DNA of 13,209 nt, from contig DUZC01000032.1 of NCBI GenBank assembly GCA_013349735.1, positions 1 to 13,209 on the forward strand. Direction: 5' to 3'. Below, in pieces: positions 6,682-13,209 of the stretch; position 1 is the first letter of the stretch; every line of letters starts with the position of its first letter. Source of the stretch: Rhodospirillaceae bacterium. GTDB taxonomy: Bacteria; Pseudomonadota; Alphaproteobacteria; Rhodospirillales; Magnetospirillaceae. The notes below the pieces were generated by a model that saw only the letters and a program-made list of their open reading frames with translations, was not told the DNA's origin and made no database searches. The position numbers were made by a program, and so were the translations under genes.

Positions 6682-8852
6682 CCTTAAGCGCATTGGATCG
6701 TCTGGCAAACCTGGCCGGCATTGAAGAGGGATGGTGGGACTTTTTCGGGCAGTATCGGGTCGTCTCGGACGCAACCAAACGGGCCTTTTTGTCGGCCATG
6801 GGTTTTGCCATCGAAAGCGAAGAAGCCCTTTTGCAAAGTCTGGCGGACCTCGAGTCACGATCCTGGCGCCGCTGGCTTGAACCGGTGCTGGTGACCAAAG
6901 AAAACGACGCCCCCCCGACAATTTTGCTCTCGCTGGCGGCGGATCATCCCGATGAACCGATGCGCTGGAGCCTGCAAGAAGATAACGGCACCTTGCACCG
7001 GGGCCAGGCCGATCTCGGCCAACTGCCGGTCATCGGCCAGTTCCAGGCGACGGATCGGCTGTACCGCAGGCTGGGTTTATCCCTGCCGGGCATGCCCTGG
7101 CCAGGCGTCCATCTCTTTCATATCGAAACCGACAGCGGCATTTGCGCCAGCATGACGTTGATCGTCGCCCCGGCACAGGCCCATTCGCCTGGAGGCAACC
7201 CCAAGCGGTTTTGGGGCTTTGCCACGCAGCTTTACGCCCTGAACGGTCAGGAAAACTGGGGTGTCGGCGATTTTTCTGCTTTAGCCGCGCTGGGTCGTCA
7301 GGCCGCCACCCTGGGGGCCTCAACCATCGGCATCAACCCCCTGCATGCCTTGTTTGCCAACCAACCCGAGCGGTTCAGTCCCTATTCGCCCTCCAGCCGG
7401 CACTGTCTGAATATCGTCTATATCGATGTCGCGGCGGTTCCGGAATTCCGGACCAGCCCTCAAGCGCAGGCCTTGTTTCACCAGCCTGCCTGGCAAAAGC
7501 GTCTGGCCCCGGCCAAAAGCGCAAAACAGGTGGACTACCCCTTGGTTGGCCGCCTCAAGCGGGAAGTCCTTGAACGGGTCTGGCAATCCCTGTCCCAAGG
7601 CGAGTCTCCTGAGCGGCTGGCGGCGTTCCGTAGTTTTCAGGCCTCGTCCGAACAGAGAATCGGGCCGTTTGCCACCTTTGAGGCATTGCAGGAATTTTTC
7701 ATGCAAGGCCCAAAGCCCCGGAGTTACTGGCGGGACTGGCCAAAAAAATACCAGGACCCCGAAAGTAAGGCGGTGACCCAATTTGCGCGTGCCCACAAGG
7801 ATCGTATCGATTTCTTTTGGTATTTGCAGTGGCTGGCCGAAGAGCAGTTGGAACAGGCGCAACAGGCCTGCCGCACGGCCGGGATGGCGCTAGGCCTTTA
7901 CCGGGATCTGGCGGTGGGGATCGCCGGGGATGGCGCCGAAGCCTGGGCCAATCAGGCGCTGCTTTGCCTTGGTGTTTCGGTGGGGGCACCGCCGGACCCG
8001 CTGAATCTGGCGGGTCAGGACTGGGGCTTGGCGCCGTTTAATCCCCTGGCGCTCAAAGAGGCCGCTTACCAACCCCTGCTGGCGGTACTGGAAGCCAATA
8101 TGTCCCATGCCGGTGCCCTGCGGCTCGATCACGCCATGAGCCTGCAGCGCCTCTATTGGGTGCCGCGCGGCTGCAAGGCGGACGAAGGGGCCTATGTCCG
8201 GTATCCGGTCGACGATCTCTTCCATCTTGTCACCTTGGCCAGTGCACGGGCGCAGTGCCTGGTCATCGGCGAAGACCTTGGTACGGTCCCCGACGGATTT
8301 CGCGCGCGCATGGCCGAACGCGACATCTTGGGTTACCGCCTGCTGGTCTTTGAACAGACCGAGGACCGCTTTAAGCGCCCCGATGAAATGAGCGAACAGA
8401 CCCTGGTGGCCTTGGGCACCCATGATCTTCCCAGCCTGGGGGGCTGGTGGGCCGGAATCGATATTGCTGCCCGCACCAGGCTTGCCCTCTATCCTAAGGC
8501 GGCCATGGAGGAGGAGGAAGCCAGGGAACGCGCCACCAGCCGCCTGCGTCTGGTGGCCGCCCTGGCCGAAGAAAAGCTGCTGGACCCCCACTTTCCGACC
8601 ACCGCCCCCTTGAGTGTGAAACAGTGTCAGCAACTGGCACACGCCCTTTACAATTACTTGGCGCGCTCGCCAGCCCGCCTGCTGATGGTGCAGTTCGAGG
8701 ATGTGCTGGGCTTGTCCATGCAGTTGAATCTGCCCGGCACCGTCGATCAGCATCCCAACTGGCGCTGGCGCTTTTCGCTCGATCCGGCGGCAATGACCTC
8801 CGAGCCCAGTCTGAAACGGCTGGCGGACCTGCTGTCGTCCCATATAAGCTAA
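6678..8852 (+). CDS. malQ: 4-alpha-glucanotransferase (amylomaltase)
   Basis: Cytoplasmic GH77 enzyme of 724 residues. It transfers maltooligosaccharide segments between alpha-1,4 glucans and releases glucose, recycling short chains freed by GlgX into chains GlgP can use. An N-terminal region of about 170 residues, usual in long bacterial MalQ proteins, precedes the barrel. Signatures: FWGFATQLYALNGQENWGVGDF (178-199), INPLHALF (219-226), FSPYSPSSR (233-241) and GLYRDLAVGIAGDGAEAW (406-423). The catalytic residues are Asp484 in ALRLDHAM, Glu531 in VIGEDLGTVP and Asp583 in LGTHDLPSL, all intact. The start codon overlaps the glgX stop by four bases. A 26-base gap containing a strong ribosome binding site follows before glgP. 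I see no truncation or frameshift. Confidence 0.97.
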   Translation: MTLSALDRLANLAGIEEGWWDFFGQYRVVSDATKRAFLSAMGFAIESEEALLQSLADLESRSWRRWLEPVLVTKENDAPPTILLSLAADHPDEPMRWSLQEDNGTLHRGQADLGQLPVIGQFQATDRLYRRLGLSLPGMPWPGVHLFHIETDSGICASMTLIVAPAQAHSPGGNPKRFWGFATQLYALNGQENWGVGDFSALAALGRQAATLGASTIGINPLHALFANQPERFSPYSPSSRHCLNIVYIDVAAVPEFRTSPQAQALFHQPAWQKRLAPAKSAKQVDYPLVGRLKREVLERVWQSLSQGESPERLAAFRSFQASSEQRIGPFATFEALQEFFMQGPKPRSYWRDWPKKYQDPESKAVTQFARAHKDRIDFFWYLQWLAEEQLEQAQQACRTAGMALGLYRDLAVGIAGDGAEAWANQALLCLGVSVGAPPDPLNLAGQDWGLAPFNPLALKEAAYQPLLAVLEANMSHAGALRLDHAMSLQRLYWVPRGCKADEGAYVRYPVDDLFHLVTLASARAQCLVIGEDLGTVPDGFRARMAERDILGYRLLVFEQTEDRFKRPDEMSEQTLVALGTHDLPSLGGWWAGIDIAARTRLALYPKAAMEEEEARERATSRLRLVAALAEEKLLDPHFPTTAPLSVKQCQQLAHALYNYLARSPARLLMVQFEDVLGLSMQLNLPGTVDQHPNWRWRFSLDPAAMTSEPSLKRLADLLSSHIS

Positions 8853-8864
8853 GCCCTTGACCTT

Positions 8865-8870
8865 AAGGAG
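8865..8870 (+). promoter_or_regulatory. Strong ribosome binding site of glgP
   Basis: AAGGAG lies eight bases before ATG 8879 in the malQ-glgP gap. It is the best Shine-Dalgarno site of the four glucan genes, in contrast to glgX, which lacks one, and malQ, which starts by overlap. It fixes the glgP start and suggests independent, efficient initiation. Confidence 0.75.
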
Positions 8871-8878
8871 AATTATAC

Positions 8879-11362
8879 ATGGCAAGGACCGTCACGCCAC
8901 TGCCACCGTCCCATCGTTCGGCCGGCAATGATGTCTCTGCCATCAAGCAAAGCCTGATTGATCACCTGGTTTATTCCGTCGGCAAGGACCCGCTGCAGGC
9001 CACCTCGCGCAGCTGGTATCTGGCAACCGCTTATGCCTTGCGCGACCGCATGATCGACCACTGGATCCAAAGCATGCGGGATTACGAAGAGCGCGACGTC
9101 AAGCGTGTCTATTATCTGTCCATGGAATTTCTGATCGGTCGGGCCCTGACCAACGGCATGATCAATCTCGGCATTTATGACGCCTTCCGCGAAGCGGCCA
9201 GCCAGCTGGGCTTTGAGCTCGACGAATTACAAAGCTGGGAGGTCGAGCCGGCCCTGGGCAATGGTGGTTTGGGGCGGCTGGCCGCCTGTCTCGTCGACAG
9301 CATGGCCAGTCTGGGCATGCCGGGCTTCGGCTATGGTATTCATTATGAATTCGGCATGTTCACCCAACATATTGAAAAGGGCTGGCAAGTCGAAGCCCCT
9401 GAAAACTGGTTGCGCTTCGGCAATCCCTGGGAATTTCAGCGCCCAGGAGTCATGTATCCGGTCCGCTTCGGCGGAAGGGTCGTGCGCTATTGGGATGGCC
9501 AGGGACATTGGCATCATCAATGGGTTGATGCCGAGGAAGTGATGGCTATGGCTTATGACATCCCGGTGCCCGGCTATGGCGGCAAGACGGTAAATAACCT
9601 GCGTTTATGGGCAGCAAAATCGACCCGGGAATTCAATCTAAAATATTTCAATCAAGGGAATTATATAGAGTCGGTTCGAGACAAGAATGAAACCGAAAAT
9701 TTATCAAAAGTTCTTTATCCAAACGATGCAACCGCGAATGGAAAAGAGCTGCGGTTTCGCCAGGAATTCTTTTTTGTTTGTGCCTCTTTGCAGGACATCA
9801 TTGCAAGATTTCGGGTGTCTCATCAAAATTTTGACGAATTGCCTGACTTTGTCGCCATTCAATTGAACGACACACATCCGGCGATGGCCATTGCCGAACT
9901 GATGCGGGTTCTACTGGACGAACATCACCTGGTCTGGGAACGGGCCTGGTCGATCACCACCCGAACCTGTTCTTATACCAATCATACCTTACTGCCCGAA
10001 GCCTTGGAAACCTGGGCGGTCGCGCTGTTCGAGCATTTGCTGCCGCGCCATCTGGAAATTATTTACGAAATCAATGCGCGCTTTCTCAGCACGGTGCGCC
10101 ATCGCTGGCCGGGCGAACCCGATCTGTTGCGGCGGATGTCGCTGGTCGATGAAGACGGGGACCGCCGTGTCCGCATGGCCCATCTGGCCGTGGTGGGCTC
10201 GCATAAGGTCAATGGCGTCGCGGAAATCCATACCGGCTTGATGAAAAGCACGATCTTCGCCGACTTTGATCGCTTTGAGCCGGGAAAAATCATCTGCAAA
10301 ACCAACGGAATTACGCCCCGCCGTTGGCTATTAGCCGCCAATCCGCAGTTGGCCAAATTGATCACCAGCGCCATCGGGCCAAATTGGATCAACGATCTCA
10401 CTCAATTGCAGAAACTGGTCCCGCTGGCCGAGGATGGCGGCTTTCGGGCCGCTTTCGTTGCCGCAAAGCGCGCCAACAAGGAACGGTTGGCCCAGTTGAT
10501 TGAACAGCGGCTGGGGATCACCCTGAACACCGACTCGCTGTTTGATGTCATGGTCAAGCGCATGCATGAATATAAGCGCCAACTGCTCAATATTCTGCAG
10601 GTGATCGCCCGATATAATCGGATCCGCACCAATCCTTCCGCTTCTTTTGTCCCGCGGACCGTCATCATTGGTGGCAAGGCGGCGCCGGGCTATCAGATGG
10701 CAAAACTGATCATCAAACTGATTAATGACGTGGCTGACGTCATAAACAATGATCCGCTGGTCAACAACCGTCTGAAATTGGTTTTTGTTCCCAATTACAA
10801 TGTCTCGACCGCAGAAATTATTATCCCGGCGGCGAACCTATCCCAACAGATCAGCACGGCCGGCACCGAAGCCTCTGGCACTGGCAATATGAAACTTGCC
10901 CTCAATGGCGCCCTGACCATCGGCACCTGGGATGGTGCCAATGTTGAAATTTGCGAAGAAGTCGGTGAAAGCAATATGTTCCTTTTCGGGCTGACCGCCG
11001 ATGAGGTCGCCGCCACCCGACGTAAGGGTTGGGACTCCCAGGCGGCCCTGGCAAAAAACCCGGTCCTGGCTCAGGTCCTTGAGATGATCGGCAATGGCTA
11101 TTTCTCGGACGACGAACCGGATCGTTTCCGACCCATCCTTGACAGTCTGACCCTTGGTGGCGACCCCTATCTGCTGACGGCTGATTTTCCGGCCTATCTG
11201 GCAACGCAGGACCAGGTCGATAAATTGTTCGTCAATACGGCGGAATGGGGGCGGCGGGCCATTCTGAACGTCGCCAGAATGGGAAAATTCTCGTCGGATC
11301 GCACGGTCGCCGAATATGGCCAAGAGATCTGGGGCGTCCCGCCAAAGATTTATCCTGCTTAA
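8879..11362 (+). CDS. glgP: Glycogen/alpha-glucan phosphorylase
   Basis: Cytoplasmic PLP-dependent GT35 phosphorylase of 827 residues, a typical family length. It releases glucose-1-phosphate from non-reducing ends of alpha-1,4 chains. Motifs along the protein: YYLSMEFLIGRAL (78-90), EPALGNGGLGRLAACLVDSM (123-142), NDTHPAMAIAELMR (330-343), VAEIHTGLMK (447-456), KTNGITPRRWL (474-484), VKRMHEYKRQLLN (559-571), and the PLP site EASGTGNMKLALNGA, in which Lys672 should form the Schiff base. It begins eight bases after a strong AAGGAG. Its stop TAA (11360-11362) overlaps the stop of the convergent Sel1 gene. There is no strong terminator. A GC-rich hairpin at 11377-11392 (GCCGG-CTTCCA-CCGGC) follows without a T-tract. 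Bases 9631-9720 are about 29% GC by count and use codons rare in the rest of the gene (CTA, ATA, TTA), yet encode conserved core sequence. Confidence 0.98.
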   Translation: MARTVTPLPPSHRSAGNDVSAIKQSLIDHLVYSVGKDPLQATSRSWYLATAYALRDRMIDHWIQSMRDYEERDVKRVYYLSMEFLIGRALTNGMINLGIYDAFREAASQLGFELDELQSWEVEPALGNGGLGRLAACLVDSMASLGMPGFGYGIHYEFGMFTQHIEKGWQVEAPENWLRFGNPWEFQRPGVMYPVRFGGRVVRYWDGQGHWHHQWVDAEEVMAMAYDIPVPGYGGKTVNNLRLWAAKSTREFNLKYFNQGNYIESVRDKNETENLSKVLYPNDATANGKELRFRQEFFFVCASLQDIIARFRVSHQNFDELPDFVAIQLNDTHPAMAIAELMRVLLDEHHLVWERAWSITTRTCSYTNHTLLPEALETWAVALFEHLLPRHLEIIYEINARFLSTVRHRWPGEPDLLRRMSLVDEDGDRRVRMAHLAVVGSHKVNGVAEIHTGLMKSTIFADFDRFEPGKIICKTNGITPRRWLLAANPQLAKLITSAIGPNWINDLTQLQKLVPLAEDGGFRAAFVAAKRANKERLAQLIEQRLGITLNTDSLFDVMVKRMHEYKRQLLNILQVIARYNRIRTNPSASFVPRTVIIGGKAAPGYQMAKLIIKLINDVADVINNDPLVNNRLKLVFVPNYNVSTAEIIIPAANLSQQISTAGTEASGTGNMKLALNGALTIGTWDGANVEICEEVGESNMFLFGLTADEVAATRRKGWDSQAALAKNPVLAQVLEMIGNGYFSDDEPDRFRPILDSLTLGGDPYLLTADFPAYLATQDQVDKLFVNTAEWGRRAILNVARMGKFSSDRTVAEYGQEIWGVPPKIYPA

Positions 11363-12162
11363 CGGGTCAAAGCCTCGCCGGCTTCCACCGGCAGGTCCAT
11401 GGCCCGGGGCAGCGTCTTTGCCGCCGCCGCCTCGGGCGTTTTGACAGCGTGCTCGTCTTTTTTGATGCGCGCCTCGATCCCCCGGATGTCATCCGCCGAA
11501 AGGCGCCGCTTTAAGGCGTCTATGGCGATTTGCGGCTGAAAAGCCATATCATGTTCCTGCAATTCCACAGCATCGCCATTTTGCGAACGGCGATACCAAT
11601 AATAGGCAGCCAACGGATCGGCGGGCAGACCCCAGCCGGCCTCGCAGGCGGCCCCCAGCATATATTGGGCGGCCGACTGATTGTGTTCCGCGGCCTTTTT
11701 CAGCCATTTGATCGCCTCTTCCGGGTCGCGAGCCACGCCCCGCCCCCGCAAAATCATCCGACCGACGGCATATTCAGCATCGGCTTGTTGACCGCTGGCC
11801 GCCGCTTTGCGGTAAAGCCGCAAAGCTTCATTCAGATCCTTGCGACCGGATTTCCCGGTTTCATACATGAGTCCCAGCGCATAGAGCGCATCGGCATTAT
11901 TGGCTAAGGCGGCTTTCTCGTACCATTCCTTGGCCTTGCCCAAATCAGCCGACACACCCAGGCCAAATTGATATAAATAGCCCAAGGAATATTGAGCCGC
12001 CGCCTGGCCGGCTTCGGCGGCCGGGGCCCAAATCTCCATGGCTTTGGAATAATCGCCACGCTGCAAGGCCGAGACCCCCTCGTCAGTCTCGGCCAAAACA
12101 GAGGCCCCCTGGGCCAAGCCCAAAAGCACCAGACTCAACAGGAAGTGTCGCTGCACAATCAT
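11359..12162 (-). CDS. Secreted Sel1-repeat (TPR-like) protein
   Basis: A protein of 267 residues from the chosen start. Residues 1-24 are a clear Sec signal peptide: MIVQRH, the hydrophobic core FLLSLVLLGLAQG, and the cleavage site SVLA before ETDEG. Then come TPR-like residues 28-52 and about four Sel1 repeats: AAAQYSLGYLYQFGLGV, ADALYALGLMYETGK, ADAEYAVGRMILRGRGV and SAAQYMLGAACEAGWGL. The C-terminal tail is charged and Ala-rich. Sel1 solenoids bind partner proteins; in bacteria they often act in the envelope or in secretion, but no partner can be named. An in-frame ATG at 12225 would add 21 residues including GRRRDF, placing the signal peptide internally, so I prefer 12162. Neither start has a good ribosome binding site. 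It converges on glgP with overlapping stops and diverges from the CHAP gene. Confidence 0.88.
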   Translation of the reverse strand: MIVQRHFLLSLVLLGLAQGASVLAETDEGVSALQRGDYSKAMEIWAPAAEAGQAAAQYSLGYLYQFGLGVSADLGKAKEWYEKAALANNADALYALGLMYETGKSGRKDLNEALRLYRKAAASGQQADAEYAVGRMILRGRGVARDPEEAIKWLKKAAEHNQSAAQYMLGAACEAGWGLPADPLAAYYWYRRSQNGDAVELQEHDMAFQPQIAIDALKRRLSADDIRGIEARIKKDEHAVKTPEAAAAKTLPRAMDLPVEAGEALTR

Positions 12163-12369
12163 GGTCTGTTTATAAACGGCAGGACTCGCAAAGTCACGCC
12201 TTCGACCTCGTTCAGCTTCGGTCATGTTTTTTTATAATTACCCGCAATGGCTGTATCTGTTCTTAAGAAATTTTCTATCACCGGCCACTCTATAAATAGC
12301 TTGTTGCCTTTACCCCCATAAAATTGCAGGATTAGCTAGGTCCGATGCTCAGCGACGGGGAGGGTCTGA
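12163..12369. promoter_or_regulatory. Divergent region between the Sel1 and CHAP genes
   Basis: This AT-rich stretch lies between two divergent genes for secreted proteins. It contains a perfect 10-bp palindrome TTCTTAAGAA (12260-12269). On the minus strand, TAATTATAAA (12240-12231) has several -10-like registers. On the plus strand, TAAAAT (12319-12324) and TATAAA (12291-12296) are -10-like. None has a convincing -35 partner at normal spacing. GGGGAGGG (12357-12364), five bases before GTG 12370, is a strong ribosome binding site for the CHAP gene. If the minus-strand -10 is real, its transcript would begin almost at the ATG at 12225. Confidence 0.4.
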
Positions 12370-13056
12370 GTGCATCAGTTCCGCTTAACCATTGCGGCCT
12401 TTCTTGCTTTTCTGGTCCTGTTAACCGCCCTGGATGCCAGGGCGTTGCAATGTGTGCCATTTGCACGGGAAGTATCGGGGATCAGCCTAAGGGGGGATGC
12501 CTGGACCTGGTGGACCGCGGCCCTTGGCCAATATGACCGCGGCCAGGCCCCACAGGTCGGCGCCGTGGTTGTCTTTAAAAAGCATGGCGGTATGCGCTAT
12601 GGACATGTCGCGGTCGTAGCCCAGGTCATCAGCAGCCGTGAAGTTCTGGTAAACCATGCCAATTGGGCGCCCCATCGGGGCAGTGGTCGGGGTCAAATCG
12701 CCAAGATGGTGGCGGTTACCGATATATCGCCGCGCAATGACTGGACGGAAGTCCGCGTCTGGAATGCCATGACCGGGGATTTTGGAACAAAGGTCTATCC
12801 CACTTATGGATTCATCTATGCGAGAGCCATGACAAGCCCTTACGGGACGGGACAAAACGACAGTTTTGTTTCCAGTCTTTCGCAGGATTCGCTGCTGGTC
12901 ATGGCCCAATCGTCGACACTGATCGAACCGGTCGCGGAAAAACGGCCCAGCGCGCCTGTCCCACCCGTTGCTAAAGCCTCGGTCGCGCCCCTTGAAGCCC
13001 TGGCCGATCTTGACGACATCGGTTTGGCCAAGCGCTTTGGATCTGGCCGTTACTAG
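12370..13056 (+). CDS. Secreted CHAP-domain amidase/peptidase
   Basis: A protein of 228 residues starting at GTG, fixed by GGGGAGGG five bases upstream. Residues 1-25 form a signal peptide (MHQFRL, then a hydrophobic core ending LDARA), so the product should be periplasmic or exported. The CHAP domain follows directly at about 26-153. The candidate nucleophile is Cys28 in LQCVPFARE, the catalytic His is His79 in MRYGHVAVV, and the third position is in VLVNHANW (93-99). The block APQVGAVVVFKKHGG is the usual hydrophobic strand before the His. Family members cut peptidoglycan amide bonds (N-acetylmuramoyl-L-alanine or cross-bridge), so wall remodelling is the likely role; the exact bond is unknown. 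Residues about 185-228 are a Pro/Ala-rich tail without recognised domain. The TAG stop lies inside a palindromic element, so the very C-terminus may have been set by its insertion. Confidence 0.88.
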   Translation: MHQFRLTIAAFLAFLVLLTALDARALQCVPFAREVSGISLRGDAWTWWTAALGQYDRGQAPQVGAVVVFKKHGGMRYGHVAVVAQVISSREVLVNHANWAPHRGSGRGQIAKMVAVTDISPRNDWTEVRVWNAMTGDFGTKVYPTYGFIYARAMTSPYGTGQNDSFVSSLSQDSLLVMAQSSTLIEPVAEKRPSAPVPPVAKASVAPLEALADLDDIGLAKRFGSGRY

Positions 13057-13140
13057 AGCGCTTCAGTTTTAAACTGAAGCACTCTAGAACTCATGTGAGA
13101 ACGAAAAATCTCCGATTTTTCAATGCTCAAGCGCCGCTCT
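13053..13140. repeat. Palindromic (REP/MITE-like) intergenic element
   Basis: CTAGAG-C-GCTTCAGTTT (13053-13069) is followed, after one T, by AAACTGAAGC-A-CTCTAG (13071-13087). This is a 17-bp inverted repeat with a single mismatch. At the other end CTCAAGCGCCGCTCT (13126-13140) reads AGAGCGGCGCTTGAG in reverse complement, matching the left end AGAGCGCTTCAG apart from a three-base insertion and one mismatch. The whole 88 bases could therefore be one small element with imperfect terminal inverted repeats. Palindromes starting CTAGAGC are, from memory, a style of dispersed repeat common in alphaproteobacteria. Copy number cannot be judged from one window. Confidence 0.55.
13103..13121. terminator. 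Candidate terminator hairpin after the CHAP gene
   Basis: GAAAAATC (13103-13110) pairs perfectly across TCC with GATTTTTC (13114-13121). This is an 8-bp AT-rich stem whose right arm contains five Ts. Together with the stronger palindrome at 13053-13087 it could end CHAP transcription. The stem is weak for a classical intrinsic terminator. Confidence 0.35.
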
Positions 13141-13181
13141 GGGTAACAGGGGCAAAACCCCGGGCACTCAAGCTGGGTAAC
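13126..13181. repeat. Short direct repeats flanking a small G4-C4 hairpin
   Basis: CTCAAGC occurs at 13126-13132 and 13167-13173, and CTGGGTAAC at 13139-13147 and 13173-13181, in the same order. The second copy is the more compact. Between them GGGGCAAAACCCC (13149-13161) forms a four-base-pair hairpin. This looks like a small tandem duplication with an internal deletion. Confidence 0.45.
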
Positions 13182-13209
13182 GCGCCGCAATTAGTTCGGG
13201 GAGGCTGGG
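13168..13209 (-). CDS. Possible 3' end of a minus-strand gene (13 codons)
   Basis: Read on the minus strand from the window edge, one frame gives PSLPELIAARYPA followed by TGA (13170-13168). The G4-C4 hairpin lies just downstream in that direction. This composition is plausible for a protein C-terminus, and the gene would converge on the CHAP gene. Thirteen codons cannot prove coding, and another minus-strand frame stays open to about 13126. Treat it as a hint only. Confidence 0.2.
   Translation of the reverse strand, partial: PSLPELIAARYPA

Noticed and set aside
7890..8885. Long minus-strand open frame (331 codons) opposite malQ.
   Set aside because: It is antisense to strongly conserved malQ, has no recognisable domain and its composition follows the malQ codons. 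It is an open-frame shadow of GC-rich coding DNA.
12178..12225. Tat signal in the N-terminal extension of the Sel1 protein (GRRRDF).
   Set aside because: The hydrophobic segment begins about 20 residues after the arginines rather than directly following them, and a complete Sec signal starts at the internal Met.
1..13209. CRISPR arrays, tRNA/rRNA genes, transposases, phage or defence genes.
   Set aside because: No regularly spaced repeats, tRNA-like cloverleaf, rRNA segment or mobile/defence protein motif was seen. The glucan genes are housekeeping type.

Overview
This GC-rich window with compact gene packing looks like a chromosomal segment of an alphaproteobacterium. Rhodospirillales is my best guess, from general protein character and the style of the intergenic palindrome near the right end. 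No marker gene is present to settle the taxonomy.

Layout, left to right. (1) 1-1844: the 3' end of an OmpR-family response regulator overlaps by four bases a complete membrane histidine kinase whose periplasmic sensor loop carries a Pro/Gly-rich low-complexity insert. (2) 1850-2053, minus strand: a 67-residue two-helix membrane protein of unknown function converges on the kinase. A hairpin overlaps its last codons. (3) 2054-2293: a 240-base spacer holding the start signals of the small gene and of the glycogen genes. (4) 2294-11362: four same-strand genes, glgB (branching enzyme), glgX (debranching enzyme), malQ (4-alpha-glucanotransferase) and glgP (glucan phosphorylase). glgX and malQ overlap by ATGA. 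glgB and glgX are separated by 56 bases that can form two mutually exclusive hairpins. (5) 11359-12162, minus strand: a secreted Sel1-repeat protein whose stop codon overlaps the glgP stop. (6) 12163-12369: a divergent promoter region. (7) 12370-13056: a secreted CHAP-domain (cysteine amidase/peptidase type) protein. (8) 13053-13209: an imperfect palindromic element that supplies the CHAP stop codon, then a T-rich hairpin, short direct repeats, and possibly the last codons of a minus-strand gene.

The four enzymes form a coherent set for alpha-glucan turnover. GlgB puts in alpha-1,6 branches. GlgP phosphorolyses outer chains to glucose-1-phosphate. GlgX removes the short limit branches. MalQ disproportionates the released maltooligosaccharides into longer chains that GlgP can use again. 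The genes for ADP-glucose supply and glycogen synthase (glgC, glgA) are not in the window.

Most of the window is ordinary glycogen metabolism, and I found no clearly new multi-gene system. The observations most worth a second look are the alternative hairpins before glgX, the palindromic element forming the end of the CHAP gene, and the sharp AT-rich islets inside glgP and glgX.
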